NCBI GenBank assembly: GCA_946887025.1
Contig: CAMPJY010000003.1
Coordinates: 1 to 47,336, forward strand
Length of the DNA: 47,336 bases
DNA from: an uncultured Salinimicrobium sp.
GTDB lineage: Bacteria; Bacteroidota; Bacteroidia; Flavobacteriales; Flavobacteriaceae
Direction: 5' to 3'
Part shown: positions 1 through 7,062 of the stretch, one piece after another
Layout of the letters: every line of letters begins with the position of its first letter
Position numbering within the stretch: the stretch's first letter is position 1
Program-made: the position numbers and the translations under genes
Notes under the pieces: model-generated
What the model saw: only the letters and a program-made list of their open reading frames with translations
What the model was told of the DNA's origin: nothing
The model's database searches: none

Positions 1-29
1 TGCAGCCTTTAAAAATCTACTATATGGGA

Positions 30-1079
30 ATGAAATTATCGCACTTCAATTTTGAGCTTCCGCCTGAATTATTGGCCGAATATCCTGCAGAATCCAGGGA
101 TGAGGCCCGGCTTATGGTTCTGAACCGCAAAGAGCAGACCATTGAGCACCGACAGTTCAAGGATCTTATCGATTACTTCGAACCGCATGACGTCATGGTA
201 TTGAATAATACCAAGGTTTTTCCTGCGCGTCTTTACGGAAATAAGGAGAAGACCGGTGCCCGTATTGAAGTGTTCTTATTGAGGGAACTGAATTCCGAAA
301 CCCGCCTCTGGGATGTTTTGGTGGATCCGGCCCGAAAAATAAGAATTGGTAATAAACTGTACTTCGGAGAGGACGAGAGTCTTGTTGCTGAGGTCATTGA
401 CAATACCACTTCCCGTGGAAGAACCCTTCGTTTTCTTTACGACGGTTCTTACGAGGAATTCAGAAATAAATTAACGGAACTGGGGGAGACTCCGCTTCCT
501 AAATATATCAAAAGGGAAGTTCAGCCTGAAGACTCCGAGCGTTACCAGACCATTTACGCCAAAACAGAAGGAGCCGTTGCCGCCCCGACTGCCGGACTCC
601 ACTTCTCAAAGCACCTGCTGAAAAGACTGGAGATAAAAGGAATTGATTTCGCTGAAGTAACCCTTCACGTGGGGCTGGGGACTTTCAGTCCGGTGGAAGT
701 TGAAGACCTGTCAAAACACAAAATGGACAGCGAGGAGGCCTATATCGAAAAGCCGGCGGTGGATACCATTAACAAAGCTATTGTTGGTAAAAGACGTGTT
801 TGCGCCGTGGGTACCACAGTAATGAGAACTCTTGAAAGTTCTGTGTCTTCCAACAAGACCCTGAACGAATTCGGGGGATGGACCAACAAATTCATCTTTC
901 CTCCGTACGACTTCAGCGTTGCCAACTGTATGATCACCAATTTCCACACGCCTAAATCCACGTTATTGATGATGGTCTCTGCCTTCGCAGGGCACGATTT
1001 CATGAAGAAGGCTTACGCCGAGGCGGTTAAGGAGAAATATAAATTCTACACCTACGGGGATGCGATGCTGATTCTTTAA
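30..1079 (+). CDS. queA: tRNA preQ1(34) S-adenosylmethionine ribosyltransferase-isomerase QueA
   Basis: Cytoplasmic enzyme of queuosine synthesis. It moves the ribosyl group of S-adenosylmethionine to the 7-aminomethyl-7-deazaguanine at position 34 of GUN-decoding tRNAs, giving epoxyqueuosine. The whole protein matches the family in length (349 aa). It shows the N-terminal [12 protein letters not shown] block, the PARL motif near residue 68, the [13 protein letters not shown] block around 180-192, and the HVGLGTFxPV motif that follows. An ATG two codons earlier (position 24) is in frame. I chose position 30 because the family normally begins MKLSxFxF. The gene stands alone; an unusually perfect hairpin follows it. 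Family knowledge supports the function fully and nothing in the sequence looks degenerate. Confidence 0.96.
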   Translation: MKLSHFNFELPPELLAEYPAESRDEARLMVLNRKEQTIEHRQFKDLIDYFEPHDVMVLNNTKVFPARLYGNKEKTGARIEVFLLRELNSETRLWDVLVDPARKIRIGNKLYFGEDESLVAEVIDNTTSRGRTLRFLYDGSYEEFRNKLTELGETPLPKYIKREVQPEDSERYQTIYAKTEGAVAAPTAGLHFSKHLLKRLEIKGIDFAEVTLHVGLGTFSPVEVEDLSKHKMDSEEAYIEKPAVDTINKAIVGKRRVCAVGTTVMRTLESSVSSNKTLNEFGGWTNKFIFPPYDFSVANCMITNFHTPKSTLLMMVSAFAGHDFMKKAYAEAVKEKYKFYTYGDAMLIL

Positions 1080-1102
1080 TAGAGGGTCTCTTCGTTCATA
1101 TT

Positions 1103-1151
1103 TAGCCACGAATACACGAATCTGTTTTAATTATTCGTGTATTCGTGGCTA
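1103..1151. repeat. Perfect 19-bp inverted repeat (CACGAAT-type palindrome)
   Basis: Arms at 1103-1121 and 1133-1151 are exact reverse complements (right arm ATTCGTGTATTCGTGGCTA) around an 11-nt loop. Each arm holds two copies of CACGAAT. There is no T-run immediately after it, so it is not a textbook terminator, although it may end queA transcription. A 17/19 match to the right arm lies at 38833-38851, so it belongs to a dispersed repeat family. Confidence 0.85.
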
Positions 1152-1265
1152 TTGTTTTTGTCATATTTATCATTTCAGAAACAGAAGACTTTGGGGAAGT
1201 TTTTCCAACCCCGATATATTCAGGCTAAGTTTTTGATAGTCTGGTAATAATCCATAAAAAATAAA

Positions 1266-1273
1266 TACTTTTG
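1266..1273 (+). promoter_or_regulatory. Bacteroidetes -7 element of rlmN
   Basis: TACTTTTG matches the Bacteroidetes -7 consensus TAnnTTTG exactly. It lies only 4 nt before the GTG start of rlmN, so the transcript would be leaderless or nearly so. No clear TTG/TTTG -33 element is present at the usual 18-21 nt spacing. Confidence 0.6.
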
Positions 1274-1277
1274 CAGC

Positions 1278-2318
1278 GTGAAAAATGACAGGAAAGATAT
1301 ACGGGCCCTAACTAAAGAGCAACTTCAGGATTTCTTTGTAAACCAGGGAGATAAGTCCTTCAGGGGCACCCAGGTGTACGAATGGCTCTGGAAAAAAGGC
1401 GCCTACTCCTTCGAGGATATGACCAACATTTCCAAGGAAACCCGTCAGATGCTGCAGGAAAACTTTGTCATCAACCACATCAGGGTGGACCAGATGCAGC
1501 GCAGCAGCGACGGGACCATCAAGAATGCGGTGAAACTTCACGACGACCTAACGGTGGAATCGGTGCTGATCCCCACCGCCACCCGAACCACCGCCTGCGT
1601 ATCCTCGCAGGTTGGCTGCAGCCTGAACTGTTCATTCTGCGCCACCGCCAAACTCAAACGGATGCGAAACCTCAATCCGGATGAAATCTACGACCAGGTG
1701 CTGGCAATCGACAACGAGAGCCGCCTGTATTTCGACAGGCCGCTGTCCAACATCGTTTTCATGGGCATGGGAGAGCCGCTGATGAACTATCCCAACGTCA
1801 TCGAAGCCATCCGTAAGATCACTTCGCCGGAAGGCCTGGGAATGTCTTCAAAACGTATAACCGTTTCTACTTCGGGAGTACCAAAAATGATTAAGAAACT
1901 CGCTGACGAGGACCTGAAGGTCAAACTGGCGGTGTCCCTGCACTCTGCCATTGATGAGGTGCGGACTTCCATCATGCCCTTTAACGCCACCTTTCCATTG
2001 ACGGATGTAAGAGAGGCGCTGGAATACTGGTATTCGAAGACCAAAAGCCGCATCACTTACGAATATGTGGTCTGGAAAGGCATCAACGACAGCCAGCGCG
2101 ATGTGGATGCGCTGGTGAAATTCTGCAAATACGTGCCCTGCAAGGTGAACCTGATTGAGTATAACCCCATTGGGGACGACTTCTTTATGCAGGCTTCTGA
2201 AGAGAGCACCAATCTTTATGTCCACCATCTTGAAAGAAATGGGATCACGGTTACCGTCCGTCGTTCCAGAGGTAAGGATATTGATGCTGCCTGTGGACAG
2301 CTGGCGAATAAAGCTTAA
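1278..2318 (+). CDS. rlmN: Dual-specificity 23S rRNA/tRNA adenine-C2 methyltransferase RlmN
   Basis: Radical-SAM enzyme that methylates C2 of A2503 in 23S rRNA and of A37 in some tRNAs. The CxxxCxxC iron-sulfur motif is present at C114, C118 and C121 (GCSLNCSFCA). The methyl-carrying cysteine is C339 in the ending DIDAACGQL. The GMGEPLMNY SAM-contact motif is also intact. Length (346 aa) is normal. The start is GTG; the next in-frame ATG would remove conserved residues, and the -7 element lies just upstream. Monocistronic as far as can be seen, with a 326-nt spacer behind it. Confidence 0.96.
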   Translation: MKNDRKDIRALTKEQLQDFFVNQGDKSFRGTQVYEWLWKKGAYSFEDMTNISKETRQMLQENFVINHIRVDQMQRSSDGTIKNAVKLHDDLTVESVLIPTATRTTACVSSQVGCSLNCSFCATAKLKRMRNLNPDEIYDQVLAIDNESRLYFDRPLSNIVFMGMGEPLMNYPNVIEAIRKITSPEGLGMSSKRITVSTSGVPKMIKKLADEDLKVKLAVSLHSAIDEVRTSIMPFNATFPLTDVREALEYWYSKTKSRITYEYVVWKGINDSQRDVDALVKFCKYVPCKVNLIEYNPIGDDFFMQASEESTNLYVHHLERNGITVTVRRSRGKDIDAACGQLANKA

Positions 2319-2386
2319 AACATTAGCCTGATTTCTGGTTTTAGCGGTCATTTCATCGTCGACTCAGCATCGAATTATCTTCGTTC

Positions 2387-2465
2387 CATTTGCGACTCAT
2401 TCGCGAGTCATTTGCGAGTCATCTGCGAGTCATCTGCGACTTGAACCCGCAAATGACTCGCGAAT
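2387..2465. repeat. Five 11-bp tandem units plus an 18-bp inverted copy
   Basis: Five direct units of 11 bp (consensus CATTTGCGAGT) run head to tail from 2387 to 2441. After a 6-nt gap, 2448-2465 (CGCAAATGACTCGCGAAT) is the exact reverse complement of 2399-2416 inside the array. The element fills the middle of the rlmN/polyprenyl-synthase spacer. The rest of that spacer (2319-2386 and 2466-2628) shows nothing I recognise. Confidence 0.85.
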
Positions 2466-2628
2466 ATCTCTGAAATAATTCGGAAATAACTCGTGAATGA
2501 TCAGGCTCAGATGTAAACCTAGTTCCTCTTTCAATGCTTTCCTATTCTGGAAAAACAAAGGGTTTTTCAATTATTGAAAATGCAGCCATTTGCCCCCGAA
2601 ACCGGCTTCAGGTTATTCCAAACTTTTC

Positions 2629-2636
2629 TATCTTAG
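2629..2636 (+). promoter_or_regulatory. Probable -7 element of the polyprenyl synthase gene
   Basis: TATCTTAG differs from TAnnTTTG at one position and lies 8 nt before the preferred ATG at 2645. It argues against the longer reading frame that opens at 2534, because that start would lie upstream of the promoter. Confidence 0.4.
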
Positions 2637-2644
2637 CTCCCTTA

Positions 2645-3622
2645 ATGAAGATAATCTCCAAAATAAAGCTTCCGATAGAGCATGAGATGGAACTTTTCGA
2701 AAAAAAGTTCACCCAATCCATGTCCTCGCAGGTGGCTTTGCTCAACAGGATCACTCATTACATCGTTAACCGAAAGGGAAAACAGATGCGGCCCATGTTC
2801 GTGTTCCTGGTTTCCAAGATGGTTTCGGAAGGGCAGGTGAACGAGCGCACCTACCGGGGTGCTGCCGTTATCGAGCTGATCCACACTGCCACGCTGGTAC
2901 ATGATGATGTGGTGGACGATTCCAACAGGAGGCGGGGATTCTTCTCCATAAATGCCCTGTGGAAGAACAAGATCGCCGTGCTGGTGGGGGACTACCTGCT
3001 ATCAAAAGGACTTCTGCTCTCTATTGACAACAACGACTTTGACCTGTTGAAAATAATTTCTGTCGCCGTGCGGGAGATGAGCGAAGGGGAACTGCTTCAG
3101 ATAGAAAAGGCCAGAAGGCTGGATATTACTGAAGATATTTATTATGAAATCATCCGCCAGAAGACGGCAACCCTCATCGCTGCCTGCTGCAGTCTTGGGG
3201 CCGCATCCGTCAGGCCGGATTCCGAGGAGGTCGAGAAAATGCGTCGTTTCGGGGAATTGATTGGGATGGCTTTTCAGATAAAGGACGACCTTTTCGATTA
3301 TGGACAGGAGAAGATCGGCAAGCCTACGGGCATTGATATAAAGGAGCAGAAAATGACCCTCCCGCTTATCTACGTCCTGAACCAGGTTTCCAAAAGTGAA
3401 AAAGCCTGGGTTATCAATTCCGTAAAGAACCACAACAAGGATAAGAAACGGGTGAACGAGGTGATCGCCTTTGTGAAGGAGAAAGGTGGTTTGGATTATG
3501 CGGTGGACAAAATGAAGGAATTCCAGCAGGAGGCCCTGCAATTATTGGATAACTACCCCGCTTCGCCTTACAAGGAATCCCTGGAGCTGATGGTGAATTA
3601 CGTGATTGACAGAAAGAAGTAG
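2645..3622 (+). CDS. Trans-polyprenyl diphosphate synthase (IspB/octaprenyl type)
   Basis: Chain-elongating prenyltransferase that condenses isopentenyl diphosphate onto allylic diphosphates, probably giving the menaquinone side chain. The first aspartate-rich motif is HDDVVDD (D87-D92 region), followed by GDYLLSKG. The second is KDDLFDYG near residues 213-219. Both Mg-diphosphate sites are intact. The frame is open from 2534, but the ATG at 2645 (MKIISKIKLP) gives a normal 325-aa enzyme and has a -7-like element just upstream. The 37 upstream residues look like spacer. It is convergent with hicB. Product chain length cannot be read reliably from the sequence. Confidence 0.92.
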   Translation: MKIISKIKLPIEHEMELFEKKFTQSMSSQVALLNRITHYIVNRKGKQMRPMFVFLVSKMVSEGQVNERTYRGAAVIELIHTATLVHDDVVDDSNRRRGFFSINALWKNKIAVLVGDYLLSKGLLLSIDNNDFDLLKIISVAVREMSEGELLQIEKARRLDITEDIYYEIIRQKTATLIAACCSLGAASVRPDSEEVEKMRRFGELIGMAFQIKDDLFDYGQEKIGKPTGIDIKEQKMTLPLIYVLNQVSKSEKAWVINSVKNHNKDKKRVNEVIAFVKEKGGLDYAVDKMKEFQQEALQLLDNYPASPYKESLELMVNYVIDRKK

Positions 3623-3716
3623 TTGTAGCTATAGGTCCTGTCTTTTGGTTAAAGCGCCCTCCAACACCAGAGAGCCCTGGGCGAAATCTTTGTAAAAACG
3701 ACACCCACCCATAATA

Positions 3717-4106
3717 CTAAACCAATTCCACTTGAGTTAGCTCTTCGCCCAACTCTTTAATCCCTTTTAAAATTCTGTTCAATTGTTTATCTGACGGATC
3801 TTTTTTGCCATTTACATACTGTGAGAGCAGAGTCTCATTCATCTGGATTCTTTTACTAAGGGCTTTGGAATTGATTTCCTTGAAATAATTGAAAAACTGA
3901 GGAAGGTCGAGCTTGGCTTTTATTTGCTCCTGACTTGCTAAAGGCATTCCTTTAAATTCAAGCCAGGTATTCAGAGCCTCCAGAATATTCATCCTCAAAT
4001 CTTCTGCGGATTCTCCTGTGGTTGTTACTGGTGTTTTTTCGAAATTTTCTGCGTAGGCAGAAAATCCTGTACCTGTTTTTTCTATTATGAATTTGAACGT
4101 TTTCAT
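3717..4106 (-). CDS. hicB: HicB-family antitoxin with C-terminal HTH
   Basis: Antitoxin that binds and neutralises HicA and usually represses the pair's own promoter. Residues 1-60 form the partial RNase H-like HicB fold (FKFIIEKTGTGFSAYAENF, TTGESAEDLRMNI). Residues from about 75 to the end form an XRE-type helix-turn-helix (ALSKRIQMNETLLSQYVNGK), suited to operator binding. It follows hicA by 10 nt in the same operon. Length (129 aa) is normal for the HTH-bearing subfamily. The matching palindrome between the promoter elements upstream of hicA is a likely binding site. Confidence 0.9.
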   Translation of the reverse strand: MKTFKFIIEKTGTGFSAYAENFEKTPVTTTGESAEDLRMNILEALNTWLEFKGMPLASQEQIKAKLDLPQFFNYFKEINSKALSKRIQMNETLLSQYVNGKKDPSDKQLNRILKGIKELGEELTQVELV

Positions 4107-4116
4107 TTTATAATAT

Positions 4117-4302
4117 TTATATCCCAGCCTGTTTGTAAATTGTCATTACTAAACCTTTTCCGATTTCTTTGGCTGGGTGATTGGGTACTACAAATTCTTT
4201 TCCAGTTCTCGGGCTATACCAGATTTCGTGACTGCCCTTTCCTTGTCTTATAAAGTAGCATCCTGATTTCTTAAGTTTCATAAGTAATTCGCTGCACTTC
4301 AT
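4117..4302 (-). CDS. hicA: HicA-family mRNA interferase toxin
   Basis: Small ribosome-independent RNase of type II toxin-antitoxin systems with a dsRNA-binding-like fold. The catalytic histidine is H25 in QGKGSHEIWY. The C-terminal VVPNHPAKEIGKG block, typical of the YcfA/HicA family, is present. Length is 61 aa. It is first in the operon, immediately upstream of hicB. All hallmark residues are intact, so the pair is probably active. Confidence 0.92.
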   Translation of the reverse strand: MKCSELLMKLKKSGCYFIRQGKGSHEIWYSPRTGKEFVVPNHPAKEIGKGLVMTIYKQAGI

Positions 4303-4323
4303 AAGAGTCCATTGCTACTTTCA

Positions 4324-4355
4324 TAAAGGTAAACAATAGTTTACTTTTTTACAAA
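4324..4355 (-). promoter_or_regulatory. hicAB promoter with overlapping operator palindrome
   Basis: On the minus strand a -33 TTTG (4355-4352) is followed after 20 nt by TACCTTTA (4331-4324), one mismatch from TAnnTTTG. Between and into the -7 element lies the inverted repeat GTAAAC-AATA-GTTTAC (4329-4344). Its position would let HicB binding block polymerase. The hicA ATG lies about 21 nt downstream. Confidence 0.6.
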
Positions 4356-4392
4356 AAATTCTTTAGGGACAGAATTTTTTTTCTCCCCTTCA

Positions 4393-4420
4393 GGCAACCT
4401 TTTGTAACTTTCATACGTCT
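4393..4420 (+). promoter_or_regulatory. ECF-sigma-type promoter upstream of the sigma operon
   Basis: GGCAACC (4393-4399), then 16 nt, then CGTCT (4416-4420). This resembles an ECF -35 'AAC' / -10 'CGTC' pair and not the housekeeping TTTG/TAnnTTTG type. It sits about 30 nt before the GTG start of an ECF sigma gene, so autoregulation is likely. Confidence 0.55.
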
Positions 4421-4450
4421 TTATAAATAGAAGGTTTAACCAACAGCTTT

Positions 4451-5014
4451 GTGAAAGTCATTCCGCTTTTTAAAAATAGATCCGCACTTGTAGCCCGGGC
4501 CATGAAACAGGACCGAAAGGCACAGCAGGAATTATTTGAGAAATTTTCCCCAAAGATGCTGGGAGTCTGCAGAATGTATATCAAAGATCTGCACCACGCC
4601 GAAGACGTGATGCTGGGGGCATTCTTCAAGGCCTTTTCCCACTTGTCGGACTTTCAGGACAAGGGAAGTTTTGAAGGCTGGCTGCGCAGGATCATGATCA
4701 GGGAATCCATTTCCTTCCTCAGAACCCAGAAGAAACTGGAATTCACGGAGGAGCTGATAATGGAAAATGCTGACAGCTTCAATGAGGTAGAATCCAATAT
4801 GGAGGTGGAACATATACAGCAGCTGATCGATGAGCTGCCTGAAGGTTACCGGATGGTGTTTGTGATGTACGCGATAGAAGGTTACAAACACAGGGAAATC
4901 GCGGAGTTACTGAAGATAGACGAGGGGACCTCAAAATCGCAGCTGTTCAAGGCGCGGAAACTTTTGCAGGAGCAGCTGAAAACATTTAAAAAGACAAATT
5001 ATGCCACGACTTGA
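4451..5014 (+). CDS. ECF-type RNA polymerase sigma factor (sigma-70 family)
   Basis: Sigma factor of 187 aa with only regions 2 and 4. Region 2 spans about 20-95 (ELFEKFSPKMLGVCRMYI, DAEDVM-like block, FEGWLRRIMIRESISFLR). Region 4 spans about 120-180 (LPEGYRMVFVMYAIEGYKHREIA, then the HTH IDEGTSKSQLFKARKLL). It starts at GTG. It overlaps the next gene by 14 nt, which encodes a membrane protein of anti-sigma layout. The preceding ECF-like promoter suggests it transcribes its own operon. The inducing signal is not visible. Confidence 0.92.
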   Translation: MKVIPLFKNRSALVARAMKQDRKAQQELFEKFSPKMLGVCRMYIKDLHHAEDVMLGAFFKAFSHLSDFQDKGSFEGWLRRIMIRESISFLRTQKKLEFTEELIMENADSFNEVESNMEVEHIQQLIDELPEGYRMVFVMYAIEGYKHREIAELLKIDEGTSKSQLFKARKLLQEQLKTFKKTNYATT

Positions 5015-5816
5015 TTTTGAAAAACAATTTGCTGAGCAGCTAAAAGACCGGGAACTGAAGCCGTCTGCGGGAAGCTGGCAAAAGCTTCAGGAAAGGCTGG
5101 AGCAGGGGGAGAAGAAATCTACCGCCAGATACTGGTGGATGGGAATCGCGGCCTCTCTGGTTGCTGGCTTGCTCCTATTTACATTTCTGGGGCAGCAGCC
5201 GGTGGTTGATAATTCCCCGGTAATTGTGGAAAAACCTGAGCAACAGTTTGAGAAGCTGCAGGAACAGAAAGCCGGATCGGAAGGATTGGCTGTTGAGGAA
5301 TCAGAGAGCAATTCTGAAACTGTTCCTCTGTACAGAGGCCAGCCGCTCCCTGAGGCAGCAGATCATACTCCTGTAGCCGAATCCAATGCTGATGTAGCCA
5401 GTGCCGGGGATTCTGAAAAAATTATATCTGAAGAGAAGCATCAGCCTATAAAGGAATTTTTCGAGGTCCAGAAGTCTGAAGAAAATACTGTTGCGGTGTC
5501 CATGGAGCCTTCGGGAGAGTCAGAAATAAACCAGGCCGAGATCGATGATCTTCTTGAAAACGCCATGGCGGAAGTATCACAGGAAATGGAGGGCGATATA
5601 GAAGTGACCGATGCAGAAATTGATGCCCTGATGGCGGAAGCCAGGGCAGAGCTTCGAAAGGAACAGGGGCTGTACCAGACGGAGACGCTGAGTGCAGACC
5701 AGCTTTTAACGGAAGTGGAAACGGAGCTGGAGCATTCCTTCAGGGCGAAGGTCTTCGAGATCATAAAAGACGGCCTGAGGAAAACCCGAAACGCTGTTGC
5801 CGATATTAACGAATAG
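5001..5816 (+). CDS. Single-span membrane protein, probable anti-sigma factor
   Basis: Not a recognised family. Residues 1-43 are a charged cytoplasmic segment and about 45-63 form one membrane helix (YWWMGIAASLVAGLLLFTFL). The rest is a very acidic, low-complexity exported part of about 200 aa. This layout, the 14-nt overlap with the sigma gene and its place in the operon fit a Bacteroidetes anti-sigma factor, an inference. An unusual feature is three spaced copies of an acidic helical unit at about 180-192 (EIDDLLENAMAEV), 206-218 (EIDALMAEARAEL) and 231-243 (SADQLLTEVETEL). They may form a coiled-coil sensor or binding arm. Confidence 0.7.
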   Translation: MPRLDFEKQFAEQLKDRELKPSAGSWQKLQERLEQGEKKSTARYWWMGIAASLVAGLLLFTFLGQQPVVDNSPVIVEKPEQQFEKLQEQKAGSEGLAVEESESNSETVPLYRGQPLPEAADHTPVAESNADVASAGDSEKIISEEKHQPIKEFFEVQKSEENTVAVSMEPSGESEINQAEIDDLLENAMAEVSQEMEGDIEVTDAEIDALMAEARAELRKEQGLYQTETLSADQLLTEVETELEHSFRAKVFEIIKDGLRKTRNAVADINE

Positions 5817-5903
5817 ATCTAATCAATAATTATTTCATCAATCAAAGTCCATAACCTGGCCTCCTTTCAGAGGCTTGGGGGAGGACGTCTAAATCAAACC
5901 ATT

Positions 5904-6938
5904 ATGAGAAACATTACATTTTACTTTAGTCTTTTACTTCTCCTGGCTGTTGTAACTCCGCTGCAGGCGCAGGAGAAGACCTATTTCGAAAAGGTCGAGG
6001 AACTGGAGCGCCAGAAAGAGGAGATCATCAAGGAGGAGAAGGAAGCCCTGAAACTGGAGGTTGAAAATATCAATCAGCGGCTGGAGGCTAAAAAGCTGAC
6101 CCGGGAGGAGGCGGAACAATTAAAAGCAGAGGCCGCCAGAAAACATGCCTTAAATATCGAAAACCGGATTGCGATAATTGACAACAAGATCGCCCTGCTT
6201 TCGAGGCAGGAGGAAACGGAAAATTCGGATCCTGATGGGGAAAATGAAGATTCGGATTGGGTTTTCGACTGGGACTCCGACAAAAAGCGTAAATACGATC
6301 GCAGAACCTACACGGATCTTGTTGTTGCAGTTGGATTTAACAATGCCCTTCAGGAAGGACAGGCTTTGAATGATTCTGATTTTAAAGTAGCCGGGAGCCG
6401 GTTCTTTGAATTGGGGATCGCCTGGAAGACCAGGGTTTTTCAGAATACCAACTGGTTGCGAATCAAGTACGGGGTATCTTTTCAGTTCAATGGCCTTAAG
6501 CCTACAGACAACCGATATTTTGTGGAAGATGGGGAACAGACTGTTCTCGTAGAACACGATTTCGATCTGGATAAATCCAAATTCAGGATGGATAATCTGG
6601 TGGTGCCGATTCATTTCGAATTCGGGCCTTCAAAGAAAGTGGAATCTGAAAGAAGTCTTAGGTTTTATACAGATAAGAAATTGAAGATCGGGCTGGGAGG
6701 TTACGCCGGATTCAATATCGGGGAGCGTCAGAAACTGAAGTATGAGGACGACGGGGAAAACGTCAAAAAGAAATTGAAAGGAGATTACAATACCAATGAG
6801 TTCATATATGGTTTGAGCGGTTATCTGGGCTGGGGTGGTTCAGCGCTGTATGTCAAGTATGACCTGAATACTATTTTCAAGGAGCCGAATGCCGAGCTGC
6901 ATAATTTTTCGGTGGGGCTGAGGTTTGATATGGACTAA
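5904..6938 (+). CDS. Outer-membrane beta-barrel protein with N-terminal coiled coil
   Basis: Exported protein of 344 aa. Residues 1-22 form a signal peptide ending TPLQAQ. About 25-110 is a highly charged Glu/Lys/Arg-rich coiled coil. After an Asp-rich linker (about 108-130) a C-terminal domain of about 210 residues alternates aromatic and polar residues and ends in FSVGLRFDMD, as expected for an outer-membrane barrel. It follows the sigma and anti-sigma-like genes by 87 nt, and a small GCCTC/GAGGC hairpin (5859-5874) sits in the gap. It is probably the sensor or target of that sigma unit; no enzymatic role is visible. Confidence 0.7.
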   Translation: MRNITFYFSLLLLLAVVTPLQAQEKTYFEKVEELERQKEEIIKEEKEALKLEVENINQRLEAKKLTREEAEQLKAEAARKHALNIENRIAIIDNKIALLSRQEETENSDPDGENEDSDWVFDWDSDKKRKYDRRTYTDLVVAVGFNNALQEGQALNDSDFKVAGSRFFELGIAWKTRVFQNTNWLRIKYGVSFQFNGLKPTDNRYFVEDGEQTVLVEHDFDLDKSKFRMDNLVVPIHFEFGPSKKVESERSLRFYTDKKLKIGLGGYAGFNIGERQKLKYEDDGENVKKKLKGDYNTNEFIYGLSGYLGWGGSALYVKYDLNTIFKEPNAELHNFSVGLRFDMD

Positions 6939-6941
6939 GGG

Positions 6942-7004
6942 TTTCCCGCAGATTGCGCAGATTTTCGCAGATGGGTTTAAACCATCTGCGGGATCGGCGG
7001 GAAA
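6942..7004. repeat. Nested palindromic element with CGCAGAT units
   Basis: Outer arms TTTCCCGC (6942-6949) and GCGGGAAA (6997-7004) enclose an inner perfect 9-bp hairpin, CGCAGATGG (6966-6974) with CCATCTGCG (6982-6990). CGCAGAT occurs three times directly (6947, 6956, 6966) and once inverted. It starts 4 nt after the barrel-protein stop and ends about 30 nt before the dnaG -7 element. It may act as a transcription end, but it lacks a T-run. Confidence 0.75.
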
Positions 7005-7033
7005 GCTTTACACGTTGCTCCCGCTTTTTTTTA

Positions 7034-7041
7034 TACTTTTG
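7034..7041 (+). promoter_or_regulatory. -7 element of dnaG
   Basis: TACTTTTG is an exact TAnnTTTG match, 21 nt before the TTG start codon of dnaG. A TTG at 7015-7017 could be the -33 element, but the 16-nt spacing is short. Confidence 0.55.
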
Positions 7042-7062
7042 AGCCAATTCATTTTCCTGTAA

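Noticed and set aside
2387..2465. CRISPR array
   Set aside because: Units are 11 bp with no spacers between them, one part is inverted, and no cas gene is present.
2534..2644. Longer N-terminus for the polyprenyl synthase
   Set aside because: The extra 37 residues are not part of the family and the start lies upstream of the -7-like element.
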